This document shows positions 43,630 through 52,535 of a DNA stretch of 64,000 nt, piece by piece (positions within the stretch are counted from its first letter, which is position 1; each line of letters starts with the position of its first letter). The notes beneath the pieces were generated by a model. The model was not told where the DNA came from. It did not search any database and saw only the letters and a list, made by a program, of their open reading frames with translations. The position numbers were made by a program, and so were the translations under genes. The DNA comes from JACQSU01 sp964359785 (GTDB lineage Archaea > Nanobdellota > Nanobdellia > Woesearchaeales > JAGWAF01): positions 3,468-67,467 of the forward strand of contig CAYHWL010000001.1 of assembly GCA_964359785.1 (NCBI GenBank), given 5' to 3'.

Positions 43630-45321
43630 ATGGTAGAAGGTTCAACACTGCCTGTCACTCCTTCTTCTCAGCCACTGCTGATTTTTTTGTTTGTGACTGC
43701 GGCAGTGGTCACTGGAGCGATTTATGGATTCCCTTTTGAGGTCATTCTTGCGCTCGCAGGCATTGGACTAGCGATCACCCTATTTCTTGGTAACAAAGAT
43801 TATTTTATTCTAGGGTGCGCTATCCTCCTCCATTTTGTGGATTCGGTATTCGGATTCAACCGTACCGTCTACTTCGGCGTCTTTGCGATGTTGTATATCT
43901 TGATGGCTATGGCAGCGATTATGGTATTTGTCTTTGGCGCGGACAATCATAAGAATTTAGGCAGTCAGGCTGTCGCTTTCTTTGGTATATCAGTGCTTTC
44001 ATTTGGACTTCCCTATATCAAGGAATTATTGAAAGGGGCTCTAAGCAGGATATTTCCTAGTTTCTTCACTGTCTACTTTGACGGACTTGTTCTCTTCGCC
44101 CCGTTCTGGGTAATCTTTTTGCTTGTTAGAGACCCGGCTTTAAGGCAAGCAGGTTCACTATACTTGATGTTCTGGATGGTCATGTTCAGCATAAATATAG
44201 CTTATGTCTCATCAACGCAAGGTATGGATGTTTTTGGTAGATTGGGTCTATCTGCTGATGTCATAAACGTGTACACTCCAGCAAGACAGATGTGGGATAA
44301 TACGCTCAAGTCTTTCAAGTATCTCTGGAGCAGGACTTACTCTATGATCACAGGCATCCAGGAGCAGGTAGGCTCTGGTTTTGAGGCGCAAATTGATGAG
44401 GCGATTAACGGCAAACAGGAGCAGATTAAGAAGTTCGTGGGCCTTGATGTCATGAATTTCCAGCCTATCGATTCGAGTTTCAAGGAAGGCGAGCCTGTCA
44501 CAATCGAAGGGCAGATCAAGGCTGGCGCGTTGGATGTGGAGATTCCAGTCAAGTTCATCTGCGATGCCAAAAAAGAGGACCAGACTAAGTCTACCTCGGC
44601 AGATCTGCTGACACCAGACCATATGACAGTCTATGAATCAGACGAACGATTGCTTGATTGCAAATTCGACTCACTTGAGAAGGGTTCTTATCAGATCAAA
44701 CTGACGGCGGAATACGATTTTGGCACTAAAGGTGAGGTCTCTCACTATACGATAAAATCTGACTTGTTCAATGCCCTTTTGGATACCGCAAGAAAACAAG
44801 GTGGAGACGCATACAATCTGTTCTATTCACAATATGGACTCTCGCCAAATGGGGAGTCTCTCTCTTCTCCAGGCCCGGTGACTGTGGCTCTATCAGCTGG
44901 AAAGGATGTGTTGGTGATCAATCCTGCATCACCCACGGATATTATTCTGAAGATCACCTTGAAGAATTCATGGGAGGGGCTAATAGGTGATGTGAGATCG
45001 CTCACGATGGTCATTCCCAAGGGTTTTGGCATCAAAGATGTCGCTGGCAAGGATCCAAAAGAGCAAGTCAAGCAGATCCGTTGCGAGGAGATGCCAGGGA
45101 ACCGTGATGTCTCCGCTGGCTGCGACAATGCAAAACATAATGTTTATGTCATCCCGATGAAAAAGGAGCCGATCCAGCTCCTTAGAAATATCCGGGCTTA
45201 TCTTTCTCTAGACGATCCAGATTCGGTTGTGGGTAAGGCTCTCTACAATGTCCAGACTTTCAAGCTCTTTGCTGATTACACTTACAGGATAGAGAGGCAA
45301 GCCGAGGTGAGGGTGCAATGA
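43630..45321 (+). CDS. Polytopic membrane protein with large extracytoplasmic C-terminal domain
   Basis: The protein has 563 residues. Residues 10-210 contain about six membrane helices (for example IFLFVTAAVVTGAIYGF, VFAMLYILMAMAAIMVFVF, VLFAPFWVIFLLV). The following ~340 residues are soluble, with Ig-like beta parts and a few cysteines. It lies 11 nt after the pilin-like gene, and its stop overlaps the first lipoprotein start (ATGA at 45318-45321). No family recognised. It could be the membrane platform for the lipoproteins. Confidence 0.7.
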   Translation: MVEGSTLPVTPSSQPLLIFLFVTAAVVTGAIYGFPFEVILALAGIGLAITLFLGNKDYFILGCAILLHFVDSVFGFNRTVYFGVFAMLYILMAMAAIMVFVFGADNHKNLGSQAVAFFGISVLSFGLPYIKELLKGALSRIFPSFFTVYFDGLVLFAPFWVIFLLVRDPALRQAGSLYLMFWMVMFSINIAYVSSTQGMDVFGRLGLSADVINVYTPARQMWDNTLKSFKYLWSRTYSMITGIQEQVGSGFEAQIDEAINGKQEQIKKFVGLDVMNFQPIDSSFKEGEPVTIEGQIKAGALDVEIPVKFICDAKKEDQTKSTSADLLTPDHMTVYESDERLLDCKFDSLEKGSYQIKLTAEYDFGTKGEVSHYTIKSDLFNALLDTARKQGGDAYNLFYSQYGLSPNGESLSSPGPVTVALSAGKDVLVINPASPTDIILKITLKNSWEGLIGDVRSLTMVIPKGFGIKDVAGKDPKEQVKQIRCEEMPGNRDVSAGCDNAKHNVYVIPMKKEPIQLLRNIRAYLSLDDPDSVVGKALYNVQTFKLFADYTYRIERQAEVRVQ

Positions 45322-46265
45322 GACCGCATGAGTCACAGGTCATTTTGGCATGCGCTGTTTCCTTGATTCTAGTCATGGCCTGCGGCAACATCTATAACAC
45401 TGGCGTAGCGAAGTCTCCCGATATCTACTTAGGGACAGATGGTCTCACTGCCAGTTTTATCGCGAACACTCCTCCAGGTCAGGTCCTGGAGAATTCAAAT
45501 TTCGAGATGCTTCTTGATGTTGCCAATCAGGGTGCATATGATATTGACCAGGCATTCTTTTCGATTAGCTCAAATCCCGAATACCTGGACATCACGACCA
45601 CAGAAGGTCAAAGAGTGCTTACGCTTCCTGGCAGGTCAGTTGAGAATCCAAGAGGGGAAAAATCCCTTCTTAGCCTCAAAGCCCATGCGAATCGTGTTTC
45701 AAAGACTAGTGCAGTGAGCACTCCTGTCTCACTGACGTTTTGTTATGCTTATCAGACTCATGCTACGCCTATAGTCTGCATTGACACCGATCCTGCTAAT
45801 CAAAAGACGCAGATGAAAGCCTGTTCATTAGATTCCTCTTCCTCGACATCTCTAGGGGGTGGGCAAGGTGGTCCAATGACAGTCACAAGGGTCGAGACAA
45901 GCATGCTTTCTCATGATGATCCAGACCGGCTTATTCCCGATGTGAAGGTATTTATCGCAAACCAAGGTAATGGAGACATTATTGATACCAGTCAAGTTGA
46001 ACAATATTGTGGGGGATCCCCTTCCAAGAACGCGTTTAATATAGTGAATGTGAAAGTGAAATTACAGGAGGATTTCCTTTTGTGCAATAAGGAGGCGCTC
46101 ACTTTAAAGACGCAAGATTCTAGCGAGAACTATATTGAATGTCAGTATCCGCAGGGCATAAACAAGAAGATCCCATCGTATTTGGCTCCGCTCTCTGTCA
46201 CAATCGATTATGGTTACACGTTTACTGTCACAAAGATGATTTCTATCCAGCCAAAGAGCCGTTAA
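45318..46265 (+). CDS. Lipoprotein, paralogue 1 of 3
   Basis: The protein has 315 residues. A signal peptide VILACAVSLILVMACGN ends in a lipobox (LVMAC), predicting lipid attachment at Cys 22. The ectodomain begins with an FIANTPPGQVLEN-type segment resembling a CARDB/adhesion beta domain and carries the shared signature FCYAYQT...CIDTDP...ACS...GGGQGGPM. It shares that signature with 46526-47458 and, more weakly, with 47513-48451. It is coupled to the membrane protein upstream. Confidence 0.72.
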   Translation: MRPHESQVILACAVSLILVMACGNIYNTGVAKSPDIYLGTDGLTASFIANTPPGQVLENSNFEMLLDVANQGAYDIDQAFFSISSNPEYLDITTTEGQRVLTLPGRSVENPRGEKSLLSLKAHANRVSKTSAVSTPVSLTFCYAYQTHATPIVCIDTDPANQKTQMKACSLDSSSSTSLGGGQGGPMTVTRVETSMLSHDDPDRLIPDVKVFIANQGNGDIIDTSQVEQYCGGSPSKNAFNIVNVKVKLQEDFLLCNKEALTLKTQDSSENYIECQYPQGINKKIPSYLAPLSVTIDYGYTFTVTKMISIQPKSR

Positions 46266-46314
46266 GCCCATCTGTGTATTACCTAGGAGATACTGACCGG
46301 GAGCGCCAGTGAGA

Positions 46315-46470
46315 TTGTCAAAAGTTCGCGCCACCGATGATCACGCTCCAGCGCTCAACACAGGTGGCATGCTCCTGAGGACCTCAGGGTGCTTACTAAG
46401 CGAACTTTTGACTACCGAATGGAACCGGTTGCGAACCACCGGTGAGCACACTGGTGGAATGACTGTATTC
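46315..46470 (+). repeat. Structured ~160-bp repeat, copy 2
   Basis: Second copy of the element at 26074-26235. The 13-nt inverted arms are intact (46317-46329 and 46400-46412). The inner hairpin here is CCTGAGG/CCTCAGG (46374-46388), where copy 1 has a U-G wobble. In the 3' hairpin (46437-46458) one C-to-T change keeps a G-U pair. The inner region is 6 nt shorter than in copy 1. It ends 55 nt before the ATG of a lipoprotein gene. Changes that keep pairing favour an RNA role. Confidence 0.8.
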
Positions 46471-46525
46471 ACCACAGCCTGATGCATGGCAATATTTATA
46501 TACTATATCGTCGGGGTTTAAGACC

Positions 46526-47458
46526 ATGAGATGGCTTGCCATGACCCTTGTCCTTGTCCTCTTGGTAGGATGTGGTGGAACTTCTACAGCTGAAAATCGG
46601 GGCAATGCTAATTTCCGCACTGGGACGACAGGTATTCTCATGCAGTTCATGCCTAATCTTCCTCCAGTGAGACAATATGATGATCAAGAGTTCAACGTGC
46701 AGTTGAAAGTCTCCAATCTGGGCGCAAGCAATATCGGCTCGGCGAACGACCGTATCTATCTGTCAGGTTTTGACCCAAGCATTATCACAGGTGTCTCAAG
46801 TTTTGGCGAGGCCATTCCTAAGTTGGAGGGCAAGACACAGTTCAATGTCCAGGGCACATATGGTTTTGTGAGCTTCAAGGGTGTGCCAAGATCTTTAGCT
46901 TCCAAGAAGATCGATAAATACCCATTTACTCTCATAGCTACAGCATGTTACAATTATCAGACTATCGCCCAAGGCACTGTCTGTATTGATCCGGATCCTT
47001 TTTCGACCACACTAAAACAGAAGGCTTGCGTCCCGACGACAACGACTATGGGGGGCTCTCAAGGTGGTCCGATTGCGGTTAGCGGCACGACGGTAGAGCC
47101 TTCTCCAGGCCGGACAAGATTTCGCATAGATATCACAAACAGCGGAGGCGGTCTCGTGTATAAATTTGGGCCTGAATTCTCGCAGAAATGCTCGCCGTAT
47201 GACCAGAAGGGATTGATGTATAACGAGATTGATGCTATTAGGTTGGACCGTGTCGAGATAGCGGGAACAAATATCCTGCCCAGCTGTAAACCTCTCGATC
47301 AAGGGTTTGTGAGACTATATAGTGGCAGGGGAAGTATCACCTGTGAATATGTCTCGCAAAGGACTGCGGCCGCTTTCGTGACCCCCCTCCTGGTGGAACT
47401 GTCGTATGGCTACCAACAGACTCTTCAGACTAGTGTTGAGATTGATTCCTCCAGGTAG
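46526..47458 (+). CDS. Lipoprotein, paralogue 2 of 3
   Basis: The protein has 310 residues. MRWLAMTLVLVLLVGCGG is a short lipoprotein signal with Cys 16 in the lipobox. The ectodomain shares ACYNYQT...CIDPDP...KACV...GGSQGGPIAV with the upstream paralogue. A TATA TATTTATATAC at 46493-46503 gives a leaderless start at 46526, so it has its own promoter directly after the structured repeat. Function unknown. Confidence 0.73.
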   Translation: MRWLAMTLVLVLLVGCGGTSTAENRGNANFRTGTTGILMQFMPNLPPVRQYDDQEFNVQLKVSNLGASNIGSANDRIYLSGFDPSIITGVSSFGEAIPKLEGKTQFNVQGTYGFVSFKGVPRSLASKKIDKYPFTLIATACYNYQTIAQGTVCIDPDPFSTTLKQKACVPTTTTMGGSQGGPIAVSGTTVEPSPGRTRFRIDITNSGGGLVYKFGPEFSQKCSPYDQKGLMYNEIDAIRLDRVEIAGTNILPSCKPLDQGFVRLYSGRGSITCEYVSQRTAAAFVTPLLVELSYGYQQTLQTSVEIDSSR

Positions 47459-47512
47459 ACCCTGGCGTTGGCATGAGAAACATTTTTATACGTCGATTTG
47501 GCTTGTTCCTGC

Positions 47513-48451
47513 ATGGATACTCGCCTATTGAATGTGTTATGTGTTGTCGCCATCATATCCCTGGCTGGATGTACTACCCAGCAAGGTCCCTCGCCTTCTG
47601 CGGCATATATAGGTGGCCAGAATGGTTTTATGGTGGAGTTCCAGGCTGACGCTCCTCCAAAGGAGGTGTTTGATGGCGGAAGATATCCGTTCACCGCGGT
47701 TGTCAAGATTCAAAATGACGGCGAGTTTAGCGTCACAAAAGATAAGGTGAGAGTGACTCTCACTGGCGTCAAGGCGGAAGAGTTTTCAGTGACTCCAAAT
47801 GACCTTACTAAATCCCCGACAGACGATATGACTGCTAAGAGGAAGGATGCGGCAGGCAATGTAATCCCAAGCAATCCTTTCTTTATGGAATTCAAGAACC
47901 TAAATCATGTCCAACCTATCGCAGGTTCTGCGCTAGAGTATCCGCTTAGGGCAGATGTATGTTATAATTATGGGACCACCGGCACAGCCAAACTATGTAG
48001 CAGGTCCAGTATCCTCAATCCTGCGCCAAACGGGATCTGTGTCATCAATGAAGGTAAGTCCGTGAGCAATTCAGGCTCTCCAGTCCAGATAACCTCTTTG
48101 ATTGAGACTCCAAGGGCGGCTGATAAGGTCGCTTTCACTTTCAAGGTCCAGCATGTGGGCAAAGGCCTTCTCTATAGGAGAGGCACTTGGTGTGACAAAT
48201 CCCAAGTGGTCAGGATCAATGAACAGAAAGTCTATGTGAAAGTCAGAGAGCCGCTAGGCGTTGAATGTGTTGGTTTATCCGGCACGACCCCAAGCGAGGG
48301 TGAAGTGACCCTCTTTGAAGGGCAGAACACTGTCACATGCACCGTGCCATTGGCAAGGCCGGGAGACTTTGAGTTCCCGGTTGTGATAGACCTTAACTAT
48401 GATTATGAGGATAGCGTAAGCACTTCATTTGTGGTCAAACACGCTGAATGA
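47513..48451 (+). CDS. Lipoprotein, paralogue 3 of 3
   Basis: The protein has 312 residues from ATG 47513, chosen because TATA ATTTTTATAC at about 47482-47491 lies 26 nt upstream. MDTRLLNVLCVVAIISLAGC has a lipobox Leu-Ala-Gly-Cys. It retains VCYNYGT and a late CDK cysteine, but the GGxQGGP motif has diverged to NSGSPVQI. This is the least similar of the three tandem paralogues. It ends 106 nt before the rfcS start. Confidence 0.72.
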   Translation: MDTRLLNVLCVVAIISLAGCTTQQGPSPSAAYIGGQNGFMVEFQADAPPKEVFDGGRYPFTAVVKIQNDGEFSVTKDKVRVTLTGVKAEEFSVTPNDLTKSPTDDMTAKRKDAAGNVIPSNPFFMEFKNLNHVQPIAGSALEYPLRADVCYNYGTTGTAKLCSRSSILNPAPNGICVINEGKSVSNSGSPVQITSLIETPRAADKVAFTFKVQHVGKGLLYRRGTWCDKSQVVRINEQKVYVKVREPLGVECVGLSGTTPSEGEVTLFEGQNTVTCTVPLARPGDFEFPVVIDLNYDYEDSVSTSFVVKHAE

Positions 48452-48557
48452 AGGTTTTATTCTTTCTTCTTTTGTTTCTTTCCCCTCCAATTCCTTCTCA
48501 ACGGTCATAGAAATTCCAATCCAAACGTTTAAATTGCGATCCTGTGTCCGGGTTATT

Positions 48558-49517
48558 ATGGAGCTCTCTATATGGACTGAAAAGTACCGTCCAAAGGAAT
48601 TTAGCGACGTGCACGGACAAGACGAGATCGTGCAGAAAGTGAAGGCTTTTGTGGAGCAGAAAAACATGCCTCACTTGCTTTTGGTAGGTCCCGCAGGTGT
48701 TGGCAAGACGTCGCTATCGCTAGTCATCGCAAAAAAACTCTTTGGTGATGCCTGGCGCGAAAATCTTTTGGAGCTCAACGCTTCTGATGAGCGTGGTATC
48801 GATGTGGTCAGGGTGAAAGTGAAAGACTTCGCAAGGACAAGAGCCATTGGCGATGTCCCTTTCAAGATCATCCATATGGATGAATGTGACGCGCTCACAA
48901 GAGAAGCTCAGCAAGCCCTAAGGCGCACGATGGAAAACTACGCCCAGACTTGCAGGTTCATCCTTAGCGCGAACTATTCTTCAAAGATCCTTGATCCGAT
49001 ACAATCCAGATGCGCGGTTTTCAGGTTCAAGCCTCTAAAGAAAGAGGATATATTCAGTATTATGGATAAGGTGGCCTCACAAGAAGGCCTTTCCTTAGCT
49101 GGCGATGCCAAAGATGCCTTATTCGAAGTCTGCGATGGAGATTGCAGGCGTTTGGAGAATATCCTTCAGTCATGCGCCGCAATGAGCAAGACCATCACGG
49201 CAGAATCTGTCTTTTCCATGGCAAGTGTGGCTAGGCCTAAAGAGATCAGGGAAGTTTTGGACTTGGCCTTGGCAAACAAGTTCCAGGATGCCAAAAAACG
49301 CCTTCTCGAAGTCCTCCTCAACTATTCCTTGAGCGGCACAGATGCTATCAAGCAGATAGAGCAAAAGATCTGGGATCTGGATATTTCTGATAAGAAGAAG
49401 GTCCATCTCATCGATAGATGTGGTGAGATCGAGTTTAGGATGACTGAAGGATCTGACGAGATCTTGCAACTCGAAGCATTCCTAGCACAAGTGACCGCGG
49501 CAGGATTAAAGGACTAA
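48558..49517 (+). CDS. rfcS: Replication factor C small subunit
   Basis: The protein has 319 residues from ATG 48558; the longer in-frame ORF overlaps the lipoprotein gene. LSIWTEKYRPKEFSDVHGQ is the RFC box, GPAGVGKTSLS is Walker A, and IIHMDECDALT is the DExx motif (DECD). ANYSSKILDPIQSRC is sensor 1 plus the SRC Arg finger. It is a full-length clamp loader subunit that loads PCNA. A TATA-like GTTTAAATT at 48526-48534 fits a leaderless start. The large RFC subunit is not in the window. Confidence 0.93.
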   Translation: MELSIWTEKYRPKEFSDVHGQDEIVQKVKAFVEQKNMPHLLLVGPAGVGKTSLSLVIAKKLFGDAWRENLLELNASDERGIDVVRVKVKDFARTRAIGDVPFKIIHMDECDALTREAQQALRRTMENYAQTCRFILSANYSSKILDPIQSRCAVFRFKPLKKEDIFSIMDKVASQEGLSLAGDAKDALFEVCDGDCRRLENILQSCAAMSKTITAESVFSMASVARPKEIREVLDLALANKFQDAKKRLLEVLLNYSLSGTDAIKQIEQKIWDLDISDKKKVHLIDRCGEIEFRMTEGSDEILQLEAFLAQVTAAGLKD

Positions 49518-49547
49518 ATTAATAAGATATTACCTATTTCTCTGTCC

Positions 49548-50435
49548 ATGGGCGAACTCACTCTTGAGATCACGAACAACTGTCCGCTTTATTGCGTCCA
49601 TTGTTCGACCAGAGCATCACGCCAAGGCGACGTCTACTGGTCACTAGAAGACGTGGAACATTACACCAAAAAATATGATCACCATCAAGATATCCGTCTC
49701 TCGGGGGGAGAACCTTTCCAGCATCCGCAATTAGAAGATATCGTCAAGTATCTCCACAACCAAGGCAAGTCAGTCACTATTCTCTCAAGTGGTGTGACCA
49801 ATTTCGGTGAGAATGAACTCGGAGCAAGACCCTTAACCAAGACAACCCTAAGAAGAGTCAAGCCTTTTATCAAGGAGATTGTCTTCTCAATGCAAGGTCA
49901 TTATGACTCCCATGATAGGATTGTCATATCAGATCATAACCCGTATAGGCATCCGCCCTATTGGGATATACTGCTAGACTCAACAGAGCCAGTCCAAGAG
50001 CTCAATATCCCATTCTCCTTCCACACCGTCTTGATGAAATCCAACATAGATTCCATCCCTGATATCCTTCGTGATGTCGCTTTGTTCGGTTACCATCATG
50101 GAAGGTGTGTTCGCCTCATGCATCTTCACCTCCTAAGGTTCGTCAAGCAAGGGCGTGGAAAAAAGAATGACAAGGAAGCATTGGAGCCAAAAGACTTCCA
50201 AAGAGTGCAAAAAATGATAGATGATTTCCAAGAGACTATTGATTCAGGGCAGCATTTTCTCTTTCAGCCTGGGAAATACATTTATGTCACCCAGACCAAT
50301 TCTATTCACTCAAGCGGATGTGATTGTGGCACAGCCAAATCTGTGGTTACTTACGATAAAGAGGAGATCCCTTGCAGTGCGATGAAGAGATTCAAGGGGG
50401 TTCCAAAACCGTTCATGTGCAGGCATAGACTCTAA
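49548..50435 (+). CDS. Radical SAM protein of unknown substrate
   Basis: The protein has 295 residues. CPLYCVHCST at residues 12-21 is the CX3CX2C cluster site, and RLSGGEPFQHPQ has the GGE motif. A later HSSGCDCGTAKSVV and IPCSAMK...FMCRH may ligate a second cluster. The TATA-like AAATTAATAAG near 49515-49525 is 26 nt upstream. It stands alone between rfcS and the PRC-barrel gene. Its N-terminus is Elp3/MoaA-like but shorter than most; the substrate is unknown and could be a peptide or cofactor. Confidence 0.75.
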   Translation: MGELTLEITNNCPLYCVHCSTRASRQGDVYWSLEDVEHYTKKYDHHQDIRLSGGEPFQHPQLEDIVKYLHNQGKSVTILSSGVTNFGENELGARPLTKTTLRRVKPFIKEIVFSMQGHYDSHDRIVISDHNPYRHPPYWDILLDSTEPVQELNIPFSFHTVLMKSNIDSIPDILRDVALFGYHHGRCVRLMHLHLLRFVKQGRGKKNDKEALEPKDFQRVQKMIDDFQETIDSGQHFLFQPGKYIYVTQTNSIHSSGCDCGTAKSVVTYDKEEIPCSAMKRFKGVPKPFMCRHRL

Positions 50436-50476
50436 GAATAAATCAAGAAAAAAACCAAGAGATAGGAAAAAAGGAT

Positions 50477-50740
50477 CTAGATGATATCTTCTTCAGAGAT
50501 GACCATAAAGTCTCCGATTGCGATGACGGCTGAGAATGGGACAAGCAGATTTCCTTCTTTATCTTTCTCAAGCTCTAATTTCTCACAGTAATTTGTTGGA
50601 TTGATAAGGACCATATGGATGAGTTCACCGCTTCTTGTCTCGAATATCACATCGCCTACTTCGCCGAATCTCTTTCCTGTCTTTGACACGATTGTTTTGC
50701 CGATGATCTGTTTTGAGAATTTTTTATCTTCTTCAGCCAT
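50477..50740 (-). CDS. PRC-barrel domain protein
   Basis: The protein has 87 residues. IIGKTIVSKTGKRFGEVGDV and LVPFSAVIAIGDFMVI fit the compact PRC-barrel beta domain found as stand-alone proteins in many archaea. A TATA at about 50762-50772 lies 26 nt before the ATG. It is divergent from the PAN gene and convergent with the radical SAM gene. These proteins are often linked to RNA or division processes, but a specific role here is unknown. Confidence 0.8.
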   Translation of the reverse strand: MAEEDKKFSKQIIGKTIVSKTGKRFGEVGDVIFETRSGELIHMVLINPTNYCEKLELEKDKEGNLLVPFSAVIAIGDFMVISEEDII

Positions 50741-50941
50741 GCACTCTCGATGCTTGATTAGCGTATATAAACTTTTCTGTGTATAGCCTATTTAGGTTCA
50801 CTGGATGGGGGTTACCAAAATCCATATTTCAGATGGATCTTGATGGCCTAACTACTTATCCGTGACGCAGTGCGTATCTTCTTAAAGCCGATCTAGGCTT
50901 TGGCATAATCTTTATAAGTGACTGGCATGGGTAAAGTTTTG
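50741..50941. other. Intergenic promoter region between PRC-barrel and PAN genes
   Basis: Contains the PRC-barrel TATA, hairpin ATCCAT/ATGGAT at 50820-50838, hairpin AAAGCC/GGCTTT with a 6-nt loop at 50884-50901, and the PAN TATA TCTTTATAAG at about 50909-50918. The AAAGCC hairpin sits just upstream of the PAN TATA and could be an operator. No gene seen. Confidence 0.4.
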
Positions 50942-52081
50942 ATGGCTACAAGGGAAGAGTACGACAAGATGATGTTCTCATATGGCCTTAATTTGCAGGA
51001 TCTCGAAGAACAGAATAGATATCTCAAAGAGACTGTCGATAACCTGAAAGTTGAGATTGAGCGCTACAGGAAAAAACCATTGCTGGTCTGTAAGATCAAG
51101 GAGATCCACAATGGTGATGCGTTGGTCCGTCTTCCTAACGGGAACGAATTTCTGGTGGGCATCGCAGAGAGCCTCTTGAATCTTGAACCCGGTGATACCG
51201 TTCTTGCGGAGCAGAAGAATCTTACTATCCTCTCAAAGATCGAGGCGCCAAAGCGTTTTGAGGTCGAGAAATTTGTGATCATCGAGAAGCCGCAAGTGGA
51301 TTGGACTAGCGTTGGCGGTCTTAAAGACCAAGAGCGAGAGCTAAAAGAAGTAATTGAGCTTCCCCTCCTAAAGCCGGATCTGTTCAAGAAGGTCGGTATT
51401 CATCCTCCAAAAGGTGTCCTCTTGCATGGTCCACCTGGCACAGGAAAGACTCTCCTTGCCAAGGCCGTAGCTTCAAGCACAAAGTCTACTTTTATTGAGA
51501 TTGTAGGGAGCGAATTGGTCCAGAAATTCATCGGTGAAGGGGCTAAGATGGTCAAGGAGGTCTTCGATCTTGCTAGGCAAAAAGCACCAAGCGTCATTTT
51601 CATCGATGAGATCGATGCTATCGCGGCGACTAGGATGGATGTTGGCACAAGCGGCGAGAGGGAAGTGCAAAGGACTTTCATGCAGCTTCTGGCGGAGATC
51701 GATGGTTTCAAATCTTTGGATAATGTCAAGATCATCGGTTGCACTAACAGGAGGGATATCTTGGACACTGCGATCATCAGGCCAGGCCGTCTAGACCGTC
51801 TCATCTATGTCCCTAATCCTACGATTGAAGGGAGGATGGAGATCCTGAATATCCATACAAAGGATATGTCGCTTGACAAAGGTATCAGTCTAAATGAAGT
51901 TGCCGCCCAGACTGACAAATTCAGCGGAGCTGAGTTGAAAGCCATCTGCACGGAAGCAGGTTATTTCGCGATCAGAAAAAACAAGACTAAAGTCAACAAA
52001 GAGGATTTCAACAATGCGATTGAGAAGATCAAAGAGGACAAACGTATGGAGTCCACCGAATACAAGAGCATGTTTGGTTGA
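50942..52081 (+). CDS. pan: Proteasome-activating nucleotidase (PAN)
   Basis: The protein has 379 residues from ATG 50942, chosen because the TATA box is 26-30 nt upstream; earlier ATG/GTG codons fall inside or near that box. An N-terminal coiled coil (about residues 15-45), an OB domain (about 46-110) and an AAA+ domain with GPPGTGKT, IIFIDEIDAI-type Walker B, SRH and Arg fingers NRRD/RPGRLDR. It unfolds proteins for the 20S proteasome. The C-terminus ends MFG rather than the usual HbYX (for example LYR), so gating may rely on a variant Hb-aromatic-X tail. Confidence 0.9.
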   Translation: MATREEYDKMMFSYGLNLQDLEEQNRYLKETVDNLKVEIERYRKKPLLVCKIKEIHNGDALVRLPNGNEFLVGIAESLLNLEPGDTVLAEQKNLTILSKIEAPKRFEVEKFVIIEKPQVDWTSVGGLKDQERELKEVIELPLLKPDLFKKVGIHPPKGVLLHGPPGTGKTLLAKAVASSTKSTFIEIVGSELVQKFIGEGAKMVKEVFDLARQKAPSVIFIDEIDAIAATRMDVGTSGEREVQRTFMQLLAEIDGFKSLDNVKIIGCTNRRDILDTAIIRPGRLDRLIYVPNPTIEGRMEILNIHTKDMSLDKGISLNEVAAQTDKFSGAELKAICTEAGYFAIRKNKTKVNKEDFNNAIEKIKEDKRMESTEYKSMFG

Positions 52082-52154
52082 GCCGTTTCTTGCACTACCT
52101 TTTTAACCTCCCTTCCCATCAGTTGTACGTGCACGATGACCGCGTGAACACCCG

Positions 52155-52535
52155 ATGAGGCGAGAGCCCGTGACTTACGGATGTAACTGGAGAGTGCACT
52201 TTCCTGATCCAAAGCAATATCAGAAGAGATTTATCGATTATGCCCGCTTGTGGCGTAACATATTAACAGGACAGGTTCGAGGCATCTGTATAATCCATTA
52301 CAATCCCAATATGCGCAAGAGGGTGCTCACAGACTGGTTTGGGGATATCCCGATAGAGTCCACATTAAAGAAAGCAGGTTACAAGATCAAGAACCTTCAC
52401 CTGCCAAATAGCAGAGTATCGACTGTCTACGCCAAATATATTAATCCTTGTAACCACTATTCATTGACAAATCAAATCCACACACACCCTAAACACGTGT
52501 GGTTTGTATGCTCCGCATTTATAGACCCCAGTTGA
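52155..52535 (+). CDS. Uncharacterised small basic protein
   Basis: The protein has 126 residues from ATG 52155. The sequence is rich in Arg, Trp and Tyr (MRREPVTYGCNWRVHFP, ARLWRNILTGQVRG). The last 25 codons overlap the 3' end of the convergent methyltransferase gene by 75 nt, which is unusually long. A TATA-like CTTTTTAAC near 52099-52107 would give a ~25-nt leader. No family recognised. Coding is plausible but not certain. Confidence 0.45.
   Translation: MRREPVTYGCNWRVHFPDPKQYQKRFIDYARLWRNILTGQVRGICIIHYNPNMRKRVLTDWFGDIPIESTLKKAGYKIKNLHLPNSRVSTVYAKYINPCNHYSLTNQIHTHPKHVWFVCSAFIDPS

Noticed and set aside
52126..52180. Possible C/D box sRNA (two GATGA-like boxes after a TATA-like stretch)
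   Set aside because: No convincing D or D' CUGA boxes at the right spacing; the second GATGA is the start region of a plausible ORF.
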